From contig JAUWWQ010000022.1 of the NCBI GenBank assembly GCA_030616775.1, forward strand, positions 1 to 64,000: a DNA stretch of 64,000 nt, given 5' to 3'. Position numbers and translations under genes: made by a program. The notes beneath the pieces were generated by a model. The model made no database searches and was not told the DNA's origin. It worked only from the letters and a program-made list of their open reading frames with translations. Of this stretch, positions 51,248 through 60,351 are shown piece after piece (within the stretch, counting starts at the first letter, position 1; each line of letters begins with the position of its first letter). Origin of the DNA: Planctomycetota bacterium. Its GTDB lineage: Bacteria; Planctomycetota; Phycisphaerae; UBA1845.

Positions 51248-52759
51248 ATGCCACCAGAGCTAATTCATTCGTACTTGGCCCGGCGAGACTATTCAAAGGT
51301 CAACCCTAGCTTCCTGACCTACCTCGCAAACCTGGAACGCGTTAGCAGCGTATCGCCCGATATTGCCAGGTCTATCGTGCAGGAGCTGGTGGATCAGAGG
51401 AGTAACATAAAGCTGATTGCCAGCGAAAACTACTCCTCACTTGCTGTTCAGTCGGCAATGGCCAACCTTCTGACCGACAAGTATGCGGAGGGCCATCCGT
51501 TCCACCGGTTCTACGCCGGGTGCGACAATGTCGACAACATCGAGGAGTACGCCTGCAAGAAGGCATGCGAACTATTCAACGCTGAGCACGCCTACGTGCA
51601 GCCGCACAGCGGGGCCGATGCGAATCTAATCGCGTTCTGGGCGATCCTAGGCACCCGCGTGGAGCTTCCCATGCTCCAAGAACGGGGAGTCGGGCGATCG
51701 ACTGAGCTGTCGCCGGTCGATTGGGAGGCGATACGTCAGCGTCTCACTAACCAACGGCTCCTTGGCCTGGACCTCACCTGCGGCGGGCACCTCTCGCATG
51801 GAATGCGCAGCAACGTTTCGGCGAAGATGTTTGACACCCGATCCTACATGGTGAATCGTTCGACCGGGTTGCTGGACTACGATGAGATTGCACAATTGGC
51901 TCGCCAGATCAGGCCGCTAATCCTTCTTGGGGGATATAGCGCATATCCGAGGAACATCGACTGTTGCCGGATGCGTGAGATCGCCGATGAGGTCGGCGCG
52001 GTCCTGATGGTTGACATGGCCCACTTTGCGGGGCTAGTGGCTGGCGGTGAACTTCAGGACGAGTTCAATCCTGTGCCGTTTGCCCACGTGGTTACTTCCA
52101 CGACGCACAAAACGCTGCGCGGTCCTCGCGGCGGTCTGATTCTTTGCACGTCGGAGTTTCAGGAACAGGTCGACAAGGGCTGTCCGCTGGTGCAAGGCGG
52201 ACCACTGCCTCATGTGATCGCAGCCAAGGCCGTCTGTTTCACCGAGGCCCTCCGACCGGAATTCAAGGAATACGCCAAGAACATCGTGCAGAACGCCAGG
52301 AACCTGGCCGAAGCCTGCTTGAAGGAGGGAATGTCCGTGGTGTCCGGCGGAACCGACAACCATTTGGTGCTGCTCGACGTAACTCCCTATGGTCTGACCG
52401 GCCGGCAAGCGGAAAGTGCCTTACGGGACAGCGGCATCACCCTGAATCGGAACACTATACCGTTCGACCCGAACGGAGCCTGGTACACCAGCGGCCTTAG
52501 ACTCGGCACTCCGGCTGTCACCACACTTGGAATGGGGGCGAGCGAAATGCGGGGAATCGCCTCGATCATACATTCAGTGCTCTCTGATACGACACCCGGA
52601 ACCACCAAGGATGGAAAGAAGAGCAAGGCTCGCTACCTGCTGGATCAAACGACGCGTGAGGAAGCCAGTGCCAAGGTTCGAGACATCCTCTCCAAGTACC
52701 CTGTTTATCCCGAAATCGACGTAACATTTCTGAAGAAGTGCTTCGGCCTAAAAGAATGA
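51248..52759 (+). CDS. glyA: Serine hydroxymethyltransferase
   Basis: The enzyme transfers a carbon from serine to tetrahydrofolate, giving glycine. It has 503 residues, longer than the 417 of E. coli and close to the extended form I associate with Chlamydia. ATG 51248 has AGAGGA eight bases upstream. Key segments are LIASENYSS, YAEGHPFHRFYAGCDNVD, VDMAHFAGLVAGG and the PLP-lysine loop TSTTHKTLRGPRGG (Lys288). Two insertions, at about 125-165 and near the C terminus, account for the extra length. It follows MITE copy B by 107 bases. Purine and folate metabolism link it functionally to purF and purM. Confidence 0.93.
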   Translation: MPPELIHSYLARRDYSKVNPSFLTYLANLERVSSVSPDIARSIVQELVDQRSNIKLIASENYSSLAVQSAMANLLTDKYAEGHPFHRFYAGCDNVDNIEEYACKKACELFNAEHAYVQPHSGADANLIAFWAILGTRVELPMLQERGVGRSTELSPVDWEAIRQRLTNQRLLGLDLTCGGHLSHGMRSNVSAKMFDTRSYMVNRSTGLLDYDEIAQLARQIRPLILLGGYSAYPRNIDCCRMREIADEVGAVLMVDMAHFAGLVAGGELQDEFNPVPFAHVVTSTTHKTLRGPRGGLILCTSEFQEQVDKGCPLVQGGPLPHVIAAKAVCFTEALRPEFKEYAKNIVQNARNLAEACLKEGMSVVSGGTDNHLVLLDVTPYGLTGRQAESALRDSGITLNRNTIPFDPNGAWYTSGLRLGTPAVTTLGMGASEMRGIASIIHSVLSDTTPGTTKDGKKSKARYLLDQTTREEASAKVRDILSKYPVYPEIDVTFLKKCFGLKE

Positions 52760-52879
52760 GACTCCGGCTGGGTGGAGACGGACACCAGGAGCTGTTGGTC
52801 CGGTTCGAGCGTGGTTCTGATAGACTATAGAGCACTGGACGACCTTCGTTTTTGCCTTGCCCCGACGTACCCCGATGTG

Positions 52880-52897
52880 TCCCGATGTACATCGGGA
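52880..52897. repeat. 18-bp palindrome, third copy
   Basis: TCCCGATGTACATCGGGA is identical to 50759-50776. Here it is embedded in a larger imperfect stem (CCCCGAC... and ...GTCGGGG). It lies in the 283-base gap between glyA and the ybaK-like gene, which holds no gene. Confidence 0.8.
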
Positions 52898-53042
52898 GAC
52901 AGGCGTCGGGGTTTGGCCGCACCAGTGCTGCTCACGGCCGACAGGCTATTGCACAATACCCGCGCCAGGGTTGCTCGGGACTGAGCGGCTACGGCCGGCA
53001 CGGGGGGCGGCCGGTACACAATAGTCATGGGTCCACGGACAG

Positions 53043-53507
53043 GTGTCGGACACAAATGCAATCAAGTGGCTGAAAGCCCAGAATGTCGACTTCGAGGTGT
53101 TCAATTACGAGTTCACCGAAATCGGCGCCGATCATGCAGCCGAGGCCATTGACCGACCTCTGGAAGCGGTCTGCAAGACGCTGATCGTTGAGGCCGCCGG
53201 GCAGTCGTACTGGATTGCCATAATCCCTGGTGACCAGCGGTTCGACGCCCGCTTGATGGCTTCTGCCATTGACGCCAGACACGTGGAGCTCGCCGCACAG
53301 CCTGCCGCCGAGAAGGTCACGGGCTATCGCGTCGGCGGCATCTCGCCCTTGGCCACACGCCGCAAGCTGCCGGCGATCATCGAGGAGTCGCTGCTGGCCC
53401 TTGATCGGATCATCGTAAACGGCGGCCGCCGAGGTGTATTGGTTGAGTTGGCGACCGAAGACCTGGTCAACATTCTCGACGCCAAACCGGCGAACATCTG
53501 TAGCTGA
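53043..53507 (+). CDS. ybaK: YbaK/EbsC-type aminoacyl-tRNA deacylase
   Basis: The protein has 154 residues from GTG 53043. It hydrolyses mischarged tRNA, in E. coli Cys-tRNA-Pro. The family markers AVCKTLIVEA, VGGISPLATRRKLP and the C-terminal GRRGVLVELATEDLVNILDA are present, with the catalytic Lys in CKTLIV. The length is normal. The start has no clear ribosome binding site. der follows after 179 bases on the same strand. Confidence 0.88.
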   Translation: MSDTNAIKWLKAQNVDFEVFNYEFTEIGADHAAEAIDRPLEAVCKTLIVEAAGQSYWIAIIPGDQRFDARLMASAIDARHVELAAQPAAEKVTGYRVGGISPLATRRKLPAIIEESLLALDRIIVNGGRRGVLVELATEDLVNILDAKPANICS

Positions 53508-53686
53508 TGCCACGCCTGGGCCGATCCATCAACATCCACCGGTCCGCTAACCACAGGCGCGCTATTCCCGAGCGTGTCCGCTCTCTCTCTGCGAAGGACG
53601 GGCACAGCCGTCTGGGCGCGAAGGACTGGGGGCACACCAGCACATCGGCTGGGGATCGTGCCCGTCTTCCTATATCATGGAGCATC

Positions 53687-55024
53687 ATGGCCTTGCCAGT
53701 TATTGCCATTGTCGGTCGTCCAAACGTGGGCAAGAGCAGTCTGTTCAATGCGATTGCCCGACGGCGGACGAGTATCGTGGAGCCGACGGCAGGCGTTACG
53801 CGCGACCGCGTCACAGCCATCTGTGATGTCGACGAGACCTACTTTGAGCTGGTCGACACGGGCGGGCACGGAATCATCGATCGTGACGACCTGGACGACC
53901 ACGTCGAGCGCCAGATTCAGTATGCCATCGACCAGGCCTACCTCATCCTCTTTGTCGTCGATGCCCGGGAAGGCTTGAGCCCACTTGATCGTGATACGGC
54001 GGAGCTGTTGCGGCGCAACGACAGTGCCGGGCGCGTCCGACTTCTCGCCAACAAGGTAGACGAGCCGCACATGGAGGCGGGTATCGGCGAGTTCATCCGG
54101 TTGGGATTCGGTGAACCGCTCGCGGTAAGCGCCATGAGCGGTCTCGGCCGCACGGCACTGCGCGAGCTGATCCAAACGGCAATAGCTGGCATAGCCGACG
54201 AGGTACCGCCTGATCCGGTCATGAAGATTGCCATCGTCGGCAAGCGCAACGTCGGGAAAAGTAGCTTCATCAACGTGCTGGCGGGAGAAGAGCGCGTGAT
54301 CGTCAGCGAGATTCCCGGTACCACCCGCGACAGCATCGATGTGCGTTTTGAGAAAGACGGCCGGACCATCGTGGCTATTGATACAGCCGGAATGCGTAAG
54401 AAAAGTAAGATCGCCGACGACATCGAGTTCTACGCCCACTCGCGAGTTACCCGGTCGATCCATCGGGCAGATATCGTGCTGTTTCTGATCGACGCGACCG
54501 TACCGGTGGGCCAGGTTGACAAACGACTCGGCGGCCTCATCGCCGGTGATTACAAGCCTTGCATCCTGGTGGTCAACAAGTGGGACCTTGCCAAGGGTCG
54601 GGCCTCGTCGGAGGACTACGGCGACTACCTGACCAAGGTCCTGCCCGAGATCGACTATTGCCCGGTAGCCTTCACCTCGGCCATCACCGGGCGAAACGTG
54701 TACTCGACGATTGATGTGGCTGCCGGGCTGTTTAGACTATCGCGGACCCGCGTGGGCACCGGTCAGCTCAACCAGGCGCTCCAAGAGGCGCTTGCTACCA
54801 ACGCACCGCGAGCCAAGCGCGGGCGAAAGGCACCCAAGTTCTTCTATGCGACGCAGGTGTCAACGCAGCCGCCGACCATCGTGCTGTTCGTAAACGGGCC
54901 TGCGTTGGTCACCCCGAACTATGAGCGCTTCCTACTAAACCGATTCCGGGAGAGTTTGCCGTTTGGCGAAATCCCGATACGATTAGTGTTCAGAGGGCGT
55001 CGTGAGCGTGGGTCGGCTCGGTAG
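53687..55024 (+). CDS. der: Ribosome-assembly GTPase Der (EngA)
   Basis: The protein has 445 residues with two tandem G domains and a KH-like C terminus. The P-loops are GRPNVGKSSLF and GKRNVGKSSF. The switch motifs DTGG and DTAG and the NKxD-type NKVD and NKWD are all present. ATG 53687 (MALPVIAIVGRP) has GGAG seven bases upstream. An in-frame extension to 53507 is non-native. It acts in maturation of the 50S ribosomal subunit. The zinc-ribbon gene at 55075 follows 50 bases later and may be in the same transcript. Confidence 0.95.
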   Translation: MALPVIAIVGRPNVGKSSLFNAIARRRTSIVEPTAGVTRDRVTAICDVDETYFELVDTGGHGIIDRDDLDDHVERQIQYAIDQAYLILFVVDAREGLSPLDRDTAELLRRNDSAGRVRLLANKVDEPHMEAGIGEFIRLGFGEPLAVSAMSGLGRTALRELIQTAIAGIADEVPPDPVMKIAIVGKRNVGKSSFINVLAGEERVIVSEIPGTTRDSIDVRFEKDGRTIVAIDTAGMRKKSKIADDIEFYAHSRVTRSIHRADIVLFLIDATVPVGQVDKRLGGLIAGDYKPCILVVNKWDLAKGRASSEDYGDYLTKVLPEIDYCPVAFTSAITGRNVYSTIDVAAGLFRLSRTRVGTGQLNQALQEALATNAPRAKRGRKAPKFFYATQVSTQPPTIVLFVNGPALVTPNYERFLLNRFRESLPFGEIPIRLVFRGRRERGSAR

Positions 55025-55074
55025 TTGAATGGCGTGCGGTCGTAGTGCCGTGGCGGGTCTGCCTGGAGGATGAC

Positions 55075-55599
55075 ATGAGCATCGAGCTTCACTGTCCCCA
55101 ATGCCATAAACTGATTCGAGCGCCTGACAACGCCGGCGGAAAGCGTGGCAAGTGTCCGTACTGCAAGAATAGCGTGTACATCCCGATGCCGGCCGACAAT
55201 GGCGAGGAGATCCACCTCGCGCCCATCGTCGACGAGGATGAACAGCGGGCCGAGGAACTGCGGCGAGAATCCATCGAGTATGCAGCGGCCGTGGACCACG
55301 TCACGGATTCCGGGACGAGTGCCGAGGATACCGCTTCATCGACGGACGGTGCGGTGCAGTCCGGGGTCTCGGACGACGTCGCCGAGCTGGGTGCGGATGT
55401 CGACGCCTTTGTCATCGCCATGGGGGAGTCGAAGCTTGGTGAGGCCAACGCAGCCGTCGCCAGACTCAAACGGGCCGGCACACGTGCCAGTGACTATGTC
55501 CAAGACCTGTTGCTCGACGACATGCTACCCACATATGAGAACGTTCCCCCGCCGGTGGTGCAGGGCTTCCTAAAAACCCTCCTCAACCGGCTTGGCTGA
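55075..55599 (+). CDS. Zinc-ribbon protein with acidic linker
   Basis: The protein has 174 residues from ATG 55075, with GGAGG six bases upstream. The first 40 residues form a rubredoxin-like knuckle: CPQCHKLIRAP and KCPYCKNSVYIP. An acidic, Ser/Asp-rich linker follows (55-110). The C-terminal 60 residues are helical. Similar N-terminal ribbons (HCPxC-K-IRxP) are frequent in planctomycetes and probably bind partners. No enzymatic domain is seen. Confidence 0.65.
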   Translation: MSIELHCPQCHKLIRAPDNAGGKRGKCPYCKNSVYIPMPADNGEEIHLAPIVDEDEQRAEELRRESIEYAAAVDHVTDSGTSAEDTASSTDGAVQSGVSDDVAELGADVDAFVIAMGESKLGEANAAVARLKRAGTRASDYVQDLLLDDMLPTYENVPPPVVQGFLKTLLNRLG

Positions 55600-55730
55600 C
55601 CATCCGAACTGCGCCGTGTCACCCGAAGCGTGAGTCCGGAGGGGGGTGTGACGAGGCAATGCCAACACCAGACAGCGACAAGGGGACGGCATCAGAGTCC
55701 TACCCGCGCGAACCGGTGCCTGCGCCCCGG

Positions 55731-56804
55731 CTACAGCGCCCCGACGGTTTCGTCCACCTGATCGGGCAACTGCTCTAGAAATGCCGTGAAGTCGTTGCGG
55801 CCGGCTAGATCCAGATCGTCTACCACGCGCGATTCGAGCAGGTTGTAGGGCACAAACGGGGTGTAGCAGAGCAGAGCGTTGATCATGTCGGTCAGTTGGA
55901 GTTGGAGACGGGGTGTCCGCAGCGGATCGTTGGGGTCGGGGTAGGTGTGATGATCAGAGATCAGGGCCTTAAGGTCTGACGGTAGTGACCAAGCATCGGC
56001 GATCAACTCGCCAAACTCCTGGTGGCATTCGTGGCAGAGATACTCGAACGTATCGGGATCGATCTCGTAGCGTTGGGCGACCCGCTCGCCACAGACGATG
56101 CGCAGCACGACCACGTTGCCGATGTCGTGAAGCAACCCCATAAGGAAGGCATCTTCCTTGTTCAGATCTGTGAAGTCGGACAGGCCGCGCATGATGTATG
56201 CGCTGGCAAGCGATCGAGACCAGATCGTGTTCGCAAGCTCGTTGCCACCGCGGTTGGAGTGGAACATGGCCGCCCGCAGTGACTCATGCATCAGAAGCAT
56301 GCGGAGGGCTCGAACACCAAGCCGGGTGATGGCCGGTCGCAACGCCGTGGTCTTGTGTAGGCCCCGATAAAGCGGTGAATTTGCCATTCGAAGCACCGCG
56401 GCAGCGATGACCTGATCCTCGGCCAGGGTGTTGGCCACCGCAGCAAGCTCGCAGCGCGGGTTGCTCAGGCGCGGCAGCACAGCCTCGGCAACATGAAGAA
56501 GCGGCGGCAGTCTCAGGTCGTGTCCGTCGAAGTGGGATACCAGCAGGTTTTCAAGAGCCCGTGCCTCGGTCGAGAGGTTGAGGCGCTCGACCTCTGGTGG
56601 TTCCGTCAGGGTCGCTCCCTCCGGGGCCCACCACCTCTCTACCGACTCTTTCTGCCCCGCGGTCGCAGACGCATCGGGCGGCTCCAGTACCGCCACCGCC
56701 TGGTCGGCAGTTGACCTTGGCCCCTTTGGTCCGTGCCGGGGGGGCGCAGCTTGCCCCCATTCGCCGTCGGTCCCCTTCCCCAGTATCCAGCTCCAAAGCC
56801 CCAT
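55731..56804 (-). CDS. HDOD-domain signalling protein
   Basis: The protein has 357 residues from ATG 56804 (MGLWSWILGKG). The HDOD domain begins at about residue 105 with LPPLLHVAEAVLPRL, then AAVLRMANSPLYRG, AITRLGVRALRMLL and the FLMGLLHDIGNVVVL helix. HDOD domains resemble HD phosphohydrolases, but most lack activity and bind other regulators. Here the HD pair of GLLHDIGN is kept. The N-terminal 80 residues are low complexity. A GTG at 56843 would add 13 residues. Confidence 0.8.
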   Translation of the reverse strand: MGLWSWILGKGTDGEWGQAAPPRHGPKGPRSTADQAVAVLEPPDASATAGQKESVERWWAPEGATLTEPPEVERLNLSTEARALENLLVSHFDGHDLRLPPLLHVAEAVLPRLSNPRCELAAVANTLAEDQVIAAAVLRMANSPLYRGLHKTTALRPAITRLGVRALRMLLMHESLRAAMFHSNRGGNELANTIWSRSLASAYIMRGLSDFTDLNKEDAFLMGLLHDIGNVVVLRIVCGERVAQRYEIDPDTFEYLCHECHQEFGELIADAWSLPSDLKALISDHHTYPDPNDPLRTPRLQLQLTDMINALLCYTPFVPYNLLESRVVDDLDLAGRNDFTAFLEQLPDQVDETVGAL

Positions 56805-57122
56805 TTGCACGGTTCCGCTGGTCGGAAGAGCCGTGTTCAGCACCCCCGAAACAGTACGGATACGGGTGCTTCAGCGGGCCTCTTCTCCTTATCTCTATCG
56901 AGTATTCGATGGCGTCAGTTGCGGAAGCACCGTGAGCTTTGGCGCAGACATAGTCTAACGGTGTGACACCGGCTCCCCGTATAGGGCGAGGGCCGATAAC
57001 CCACACAGCGACGGGTCCTGCGGGAGAGACGCAAAATGCACCAGAAACGGACACCGTACCCGGCGAGAGCACAAGGAGGACACTTGCATGGTGGAGCGAT
57101 CATTGAGTAAAGTGAACGAGTC

Positions 57123-60100
57123 ATGTGTGCGCACTGGGGGAGTAAGACGCTTGCGTTCAGTACGTTGGGTCTGTTCGTCGCTGCATCGCCGAACGCTTCG
57201 GGCGGCCTTGTCGACCTGGAGTTGAGACCGGTAACCGAAACGGTCATCGTCGGCGGGACGGTAGAGATTGGCCTTTACGCGGTCTCGGCTGATGGCAATG
57301 ACCAGTCAGTTGGCTTCGTCGGTACGGTTGTAACTTGGGATGCGAGCACCCTCGTGCTTACAGGCAACAGTGACGAGGGAGCCTTCGCATGGACTTATTC
57401 CGGTTTCCCCTCGGACCCCGCCGGTTTGAATGATACCTTCTCGGACGGTGACGCGTATTACCAGGCGGTCGTCTCTGAGGAGGGCCCTTTGGCTACGGCC
57501 ACCGCCGAAGGCTCTCTTGTGACCACACTCTTGTTCACGGCGTTACCAGACGCGACGGGGGCTACGTCGATCGCAATCGTGCTATGCATCGAGGAGACAT
57601 GTACGGTCGTTCTGGACCGCCATCCGTTCCAAGCGGGCGTTGAGGATGTCACGGGCAGCCTGGGAACACCGGTCGAGGTGACAATTCTTTGTGAAACCGA
57701 TTCCCACTGTGATGACGAGAACCCGTGCACGGACGACACCTGCGACGAGAGCGACATGTGCGGGCATACCCCCAATGACACCAACGATCCCGATGACGGC
57801 TTGTTTTGTAACGGCCACGAAATCTGCGACGGGGGTCAAGTCGTCATCGAAGAGGGTTCGATCCCGGACTGCGATGATGGATTGGCTTGCACATTTGATA
57901 GCTGTAATGAGACTACCGATCAGTGCGACCATGCCCTGGAGGATGGCTACTGTTTGATCGGGGGGTACTGCTACACCGACGGCTCGATCAACCCGGCCAA
58001 CGAGTGCGAAGCATGTGGTCCGTCATCCGATCCGGAGAATTGGTCGCCCCGACCTGCCGGCGCGTCGTGCGGCGATCCGACCGAGACGGAGTGCAACCAC
58101 GCCGACACATGCGACGGCTTCGGTATCTGCGAGGACAATCTGGAGCTAGAGGGCACTGCCTGCGGTGATCCCTCTGATACCGAGTGCACCGCGCCTGACA
58201 CATGTGACCATGCGGGGATATGCCAACCGCATCACCGAACCGACGGCACCACGTGCGACGACGGCCTGTTCTGCACGGTTGCGGACGTATGTTCAGCGGG
58301 CCTGTGTGTAGGTTCAGACCTGCGGTGCCCGGACCAGGTGTGCGACGAGTCCACAGACAAATGTAAGGCCGTGAACCCCGAATTGAGGCCGGTACAGGAG
58401 GAACCCTACCTTGTCGACGATACCGTTGAGATTGAACTGCATGTGGTCTCGGATACCGGCACCGACCAACCGATCAGCGCAATCAGTGTAATCTTTACGT
58501 GGGACCCCTCGCGTCTTGAGCTGCAAGGTAATGTTGACAACGGCCCCTATCCATGGTTGATGTCAGGGTTTCCGGATGATTCGGGGCTGGACGGTCTCAA
58601 CGATACTTTCCTCGACGGAAACGCGTTGTACGAGGCATTAGTGCTACCGGCACCGAACCCGCCAGCCGTGGCAACCTCCGATGGACTTCTGGTCAGTACG
58701 TTCCAGTTCCTGGCCCTGGCCACTGGAACGGTACAAATTGAGATGATTGATGCGTTCGGACAGTCTACTATGACCACGGTTGTCGACGGTGAGACGTTTG
58801 GCCTAGACATCACGGGAACATTGGGGCCACCCGCGCTGATCGACATCGTCGAATGTCTTGACGACGGTGACTGCGACGATGGAGAGTTCTGCACCGGTGT
58901 GGAGAGGTGCATTGATGCCGTGTGTGTTGCGGGGACCCCGCCGGACTGTGACGACGGTCTGTTCTGCAACGGCACTGAAGTATGCGAATCGGGGTTCGGC
59001 TGTGTCAGTCCCGGGAACCCTTGCCCTGATCCTGATTCTTGTGACGAAAACGACGATAGCTGCGGAGGCTGTCATACGCCGATATTGATGGCTGAGGGTT
59101 CACGCTACTTGGTTGTAACACCGACCGCCGGCGATGACCCGGTTGCGATCCTCATAAAGGGCGATCCGGCCGATCCGACCGTGTCTTGCGTATCGAAGTA
59201 CGTGCAACCCAACGGCACAGTTGACACCACACCCGTATTCCAGACGCCAACGGAATGGGGTACGGTTCACGTTGGCGATGAGGAACTCGCTCCGAGCACG
59301 ATGTATATAGTTTATGCAGATTGTCGCCGGGAAGGTTCCGGTTACCTATCGAGTCCGGTGGGCGCGACAACGTGGCTTTGGGGTGACGTCAACAACAACG
59401 GTGCTGTACAAGTTGACGACATAATATTAGTGTTCGATGGTTCTCAGGGGGTCTTCAGCGGCGGTACCACGGTCGAAAACCTGGATCTGGCTCCGTGCCT
59501 GCCGGACGGGGAGGTCGATGCCGATGACATTGCCAGTGTCCAGGACGCCTACGCTGGTGGTTCTTTCCCCTGTCCTGTGGCCTGTGAGGCCTGCTTGTCC
59601 ATTGACCCTCCGCAGGCGGAGCCCAATGGCGCTCCCAAGAACCGGAACATCTCATTCATGTCCGGGAACCCCGGCTGGCGGACGGCGATCCGTGTGAGAT
59701 TCAGCGATCTGCCCCCGCCTCATGATGCGGCCAACGGGCGGACCATGTGGGTTGGTGAGCCGCAAGAGGTCAGTGAGAACGCAGCCAAGATCGATCCTTC
59801 GGAAGCCCCTGGCTGGCCCACTTTCGTGGCTGCGACGTTGCGGTGCGAGCCGTACTACGCGGATTGGAGTGCGCTGGGGACCGTTCACGTGTATCAAGAG
59901 GGGATTATTCCGGGTGCCGTGTATGAGTTGCAGACGATCGACGAGGTTTGTGACATCGCGGATGACAGTAATTACTCCGCTCCACTGCAAGCGACCACAA
60001 GCTTGTGGGGCGATATAGTGAAAGATTGCGTTACGACGCCGTGTGGGCCGCCTGACGGCAGTGTGGATGTGGTAACTGATGTCACCGCGGTGCTCGATAA

Positions 60101-60266
60101 GTTTAGGAATCTGGTGGGTGCTCCGATCAAGGCCAAGTGTGATCTGGAGCCGGATCGTCCGGATCTGATAATCAACATCGCCGACGTTACGTATATACTC
60201 GACGCGTTCCGTGGCTTTGAATATCCGTTTGAAGGCCCGCGTGCGAACGATCCGTGTGCTCGGTGA
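57123..60266 (+). CDS. Secreted cohesin-like / Cys-rich / dockerin-like protein
   Basis: The protein has 1047 residues. A signal-like segment (TLAFSTLGLFVAASPNASG) precedes two cohesin-like beta-sandwich modules (about 28-185 and 425-575), each with a LxWDPSxLxL-type strand. They are separated by Cys-rich repeats of the CDDGLFCNGxExC type (TIGR02232-like) at 190-420 and 585-650. Two dockerin-like pairs follow: WGDVNNNGAVQVDDIILVFD with DGEVDADDIASVQDAYAG, and near the C terminus DVTAVLDKFRNL with IADVTYILDAFRG. The last 230 residues match the truncated gene at 140-823. The strongest ribosome binding site (AAGGAGG at 57073-57079) serves an ATG at 57088, which is out of frame. It is likely a surface or scaffold protein. 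Confidence 0.75.
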   Translation: MCAHWGSKTLAFSTLGLFVAASPNASGGLVDLELRPVTETVIVGGTVEIGLYAVSADGNDQSVGFVGTVVTWDASTLVLTGNSDEGAFAWTYSGFPSDPAGLNDTFSDGDAYYQAVVSEEGPLATATAEGSLVTTLLFTALPDATGATSIAIVLCIEETCTVVLDRHPFQAGVEDVTGSLGTPVEVTILCETDSHCDDENPCTDDTCDESDMCGHTPNDTNDPDDGLFCNGHEICDGGQVVIEEGSIPDCDDGLACTFDSCNETTDQCDHALEDGYCLIGGYCYTDGSINPANECEACGPSSDPENWSPRPAGASCGDPTETECNHADTCDGFGICEDNLELEGTACGDPSDTECTAPDTCDHAGICQPHHRTDGTTCDDGLFCTVADVCSAGLCVGSDLRCPDQVCDESTDKCKAVNPELRPVQEEPYLVDDTVEIELHVVSDTGTDQPISAISVIFTWDPSRLELQGNVDNGPYPWLMSGFPDDSGLDGLNDTFLDGNALYEALVLPAPNPPAVATSDGLLVSTFQFLALATGTVQIEMIDAFGQSTMTTVVDGETFGLDITGTLGPPALIDIVECLDDGDCDDGEFCTGVERCIDAVCVAGTPPDCDDGLFCNGTEVCESGFGCVSPGNPCPDPDSCDENDDSCGGCHTPILMAEGSRYLVVTPTAGDDPVAILIKGDPADPTVSCVSKYVQPNGTVDTTPVFQTPTEWGTVHVGDEELAPSTMYIVYADCRREGSGYLSSPVGATTWLWGDVNNNGAVQVDDIILVFDGSQGVFSGGTTVENLDLAPCLPDGEVDADDIASVQDAYAGGSFPCPVACEACLSIDPPQAEPNGAPKNRNISFMSGNPGWRTAIRVRFSDLPPPHDAANGRTMWVGEPQEVSENAAKIDPSEAPGWPTFVAATLRCEPYYADWSALGTVHVYQEGIIPGAVYELQTIDEVCDIADDSNYSAPLQATTSLWGDIVKDCVTTPCGPPDGSVDVVTDVTAVLDKFRNLVGAPIKAKCDLEPDRPDLIINIADVTYILDAFRGFEYPFEGPRANDPCAR

Positions 60267-60351
60267 TTATGCTGCGCCTGCGCGACGTAATGGTCTGAGC
60301 GCACCTCACACCTCAACATTTCCTGAGTGGCGGCGTCGTTGAGGACCCGCT

